Shown here: one piece after another, positions 6,697-7,595 of the stretch
How the letters are laid out: each line of letters opens with the position of its first letter
Position numbering within the stretch: position 1 is the stretch's first letter
Origin: Paracoccaceae bacterium
GTDB lineage: Bacteria; Pseudomonadota; Alphaproteobacteria; Rhodobacterales; Rhodobacteraceae
Reading direction: 5' to 3'
Length of the DNA: 7,595 nucleotides
NCBI GenBank assembly: GCA_007121115.1
Contig: SKMI01000159.1
Coordinates: forward strand, 1 to 7,595
The notes under the pieces: generated by a model
Databases searched by the model: none
Told to the model about the DNA's origin: nothing
The model's input: the letters and a program-made list of their open reading frames with translations, nothing else
Position numbers and translations under genes: made by a program

Positions 6697-6723
6697 GTAT
6701 TACTCATGTTCAGTAAAGGTCAA
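6697..6723 (-). promoter_or_regulatory. Candidate sigma70-type promoter for the importer operon
   Basis: On the minus strand TTGACC (6723-6718) and TAATAC (6702-6697) are separated by 15 nt. Both hexamers are good, but the spacer is 1-2 nt shorter than ideal, so a weak or activator-dependent promoter is possible. It would give a leader of about 50-55 nt before the GTG start. It sits in the most AT-rich patch of the intergenic region. Confidence 0.5.
6700..6716. promoter_or_regulatory. Operator-like inverted repeat inside the candidate promoter
   Basis: TTACTCATGTTCAGTAA (plus strand) has perfect 5-bp outer arms TTACT/AGTAA and one further matching pair toward a 5-nt centre. It fills the spacer and touches the -10 hexamer of the candidate promoter. 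A dimeric repressor bound here would block RNA polymerase. I do not recognise the regulator family from this half-site. Confidence 0.45.
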
Positions 6724-6800
6724 CCCCGCGTCTCGGGGCCATGGACCTTCGTTGCTTGACGCGACAGTATGCGCGCGATCCGTGGCCGCCGCCGCACCGC

Positions 6801-6806
6801 AGAGGG
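6801..6806 (+). promoter_or_regulatory. Ribosome binding site fixing the start of the VOC gene
   Basis: AGAGGG, 8 nt (CAAAACGC) before ATG at 6815. The reading frame is open far upstream, back over the SBP start region, but that upstream peptide has no family resemblance. The protein family begins exactly at MTARFDHLAIA. Confidence 0.75.
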
Positions 6807-6814
6807 CAAAACGC

Positions 6815-7432
6815 ATGACCGCACGCTTCGATCATCTGGCCATCGCGGCCGAAAACCTGGACGCCGGGGTCGCGGCGGTGGAGGAGGCGCTGGGTATGGC
6901 GCTGCTGCCCGGCGGGCACCACGTCCGGATGGGCACGCACAACCGGCTGCTGTCGCTGGGCCCCGACGAATACCTGGAGGTCATCGCCATCGACCCGGAC
7001 GCCCCCGCGCCCGACCATCCGCGCTGGTTCGATCTGGACCGCTTCGCCGGGCGCCCGCGCCCGCAGACCTGGATCGCGCGGTGCGATGATATGGACGCCA
7101 CGCTGGCGCGCGCGCCCGAAGGCGCGGGCCGCCCGATGGAGTTTGCGCGCGATGATTTGCGCTGGCGCATGGCGGTGCCTACGGACGGGCGGCTGCCCTT
7201 CGACAGCCTGTTTCCGGCGCTGATCGAATGGCAGGGCGCGCGCCACGCTGCGGCGGGGCTCACGGACACTGGCGCGCGGTTGGAGGCATTGGCACTGCGT
7301 CACCCGCAGGCGGAGGCGTTGCGCGCCGCACTTGGTCCGCTCCTGACGGACGGGCGGCTGAGCATCAGCGCAGGGCCGGTGGCAATCAGTGCCGAGATCC
7401 GCACCCCGCACGGTCTGCGGGTGCTGGTGTGA
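6815..7432 (+). CDS. Glyoxalase-like (VOC superfamily) protein
   Basis: 205-aa soluble, probably cytoplasmic protein. It starts with FDHLAIAAENLDAGVAAVEEA (5-25), the beta-alpha opening of a VOC module with the family's metal-ligand-position His7. It continues with HNRLLSLGPDEYLEVIAID (42-60), where Glu55 is the usual paired ligand position. The remainder, including FPALIEWQG (123-131) and a C-terminal half without obvious metal ligands, fits the 'glyoxalase-like domain' group (the PF13468 type, by recall). The substrate is unknown and the call does not imply glyoxalase I activity. It is divergent from the importer operon and shares its upstream region. Its stop codon overlaps the next gene's start, so the two downstream genes form their own unit. 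No convincing promoter was found on this strand. Confidence 0.85.
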   Translation: MTARFDHLAIAAENLDAGVAAVEEALGMALLPGGHHVRMGTHNRLLSLGPDEYLEVIAIDPDAPAPDHPRWFDLDRFAGRPRPQTWIARCDDMDATLARAPEGAGRPMEFARDDLRWRMAVPTDGRLPFDSLFPALIEWQGARHAAAGLTDTGARLEALALRHPQAEALRAALGPLLTDGRLSISAGPVAISAEIRTPHGLRVLV

Positions 7433-7595
7433 TCCGGCCCGCGGCCGCGGCGGATGCCCCGGCCATCGCCGCGATCTGGAACCCGGTGATCCGCGACACG
7501 GTGATCACCTTCAACCCGGTGGAGCGGACCGAGGCCGAGATCACCGCGCTCATCGCCGAGGCCGAGGCCCGCGACTGGGGCTTTCTGGTCGCCGA
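7429..7595 (+). CDS. GNAT-family N-acetyltransferase, N-terminal part (cut by window end)
   Basis: An open frame of 55 codons runs from a GTG at 7429 to the window edge. It begins MIRPAAAADAPAIAAIWNPV and continues with IRDTVITFNPVERTEAEI. This matches the start of the phosphinothricin-acetyltransferase-like branch of GNAT enzymes, where the first strand and helix are followed by the TxTFNP(x)E segment. These enzymes transfer acetyl from acetyl-CoA to small amines or amino acids. The acetyl-CoA-binding motif would lie beyond the window. The GTGA overlap with the VOC stop (7429-7432) suggests translational coupling. The actual substrate is unknown, and a herbicide-resistance role should not be assumed. 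Confidence 0.8.
   Translation, partial: MIRPAAAADAPAIAAIWNPVIRDTVITFNPVERTEAEITALIAEAEARDWGFLVA

Noticed and set aside
6724..6738. CCCCG-N5-CGGGG inverted repeat in the intergenic region
   Set aside because: A short 5-bp GC stem is expected often by chance at this base composition, and no T-tract or conserved regulatory motif accompanies it.
6755..6785. CTTGAC as a -35 box for the plus-strand VOC gene
   Set aside because: The hexamer is good, but the sequence 16-18 nt downstream (ATCCGT region) has no acceptable -10 element.
6530..6814. Upstream extension of the VOC reading frame
   Set aside because: It overlaps the SBP 5' end and the shared regulatory region, shows no family similarity, and a good ribosome binding site precedes the ATG at 6815.

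Overview
The window is GC-rich with dense, overlapping genes. The protein families and GC-biased codon use suggest an alphaproteobacterium, most likely of the Rhodobacteraceae/Roseobacter group. This is a judgement from style and recall, because no rRNA or marker gene is present. Two divergent transcription units meet at an intergenic region of about 180 bp (6637-6814).

The minus-strand unit fills 1-6636 and is a complete-looking peptide/oligosaccharide-type (Dpp/Opp, family 5) ABC importer operon. Its order is: secreted substrate-binding protein (SBP, 5038-6636), an intrinsic-terminator-like hairpin (4986-5021), DppB-like permease (3946-4923), DppC-like permease (2228-3949), and a fused double ATPase (DppD+DppF type, 1-2231) that runs off the left edge. 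The last three genes overlap by 4 bp ATGA junctions, so they are probably translationally coupled. The hairpin after the SBP gene would allow more SBP than membrane complex to be made. A sigma70-like promoter with an inverted repeat in its spacer lies upstream of the SBP gene.

Two parts of this importer are built abnormally. (1) The SBP appears to be circularly permuted: after its signal peptide comes the segment that normally forms the C-terminal third of SBP_bac_5 proteins. The normal N-terminal start follows at about residue 201, and the protein stops where the family normally enters that C-terminal segment. (2) The DppC-like permease is 573 aa instead of about 300. It carries a block of about 290 residues with seven Ycf48/BNR-like repeats, predicted to be a beta-propeller, inserted in the periplasmic loop between TM1 and the conserved GTDxLGRD motif. 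The two oddities may be linked, with the propeller acting as a docking or gating platform for the permuted binding protein. That link is inference.

The plus-strand unit (6815 to the right edge) holds a glyoxalase-like (VOC) protein gene and, overlapping its stop codon by 4 bp, the start of a GNAT acetyltransferase gene cut by the window end. No RNA genes, mobile elements or CRISPR arrays were seen, and no stretch over 300 bases lacks a gene.
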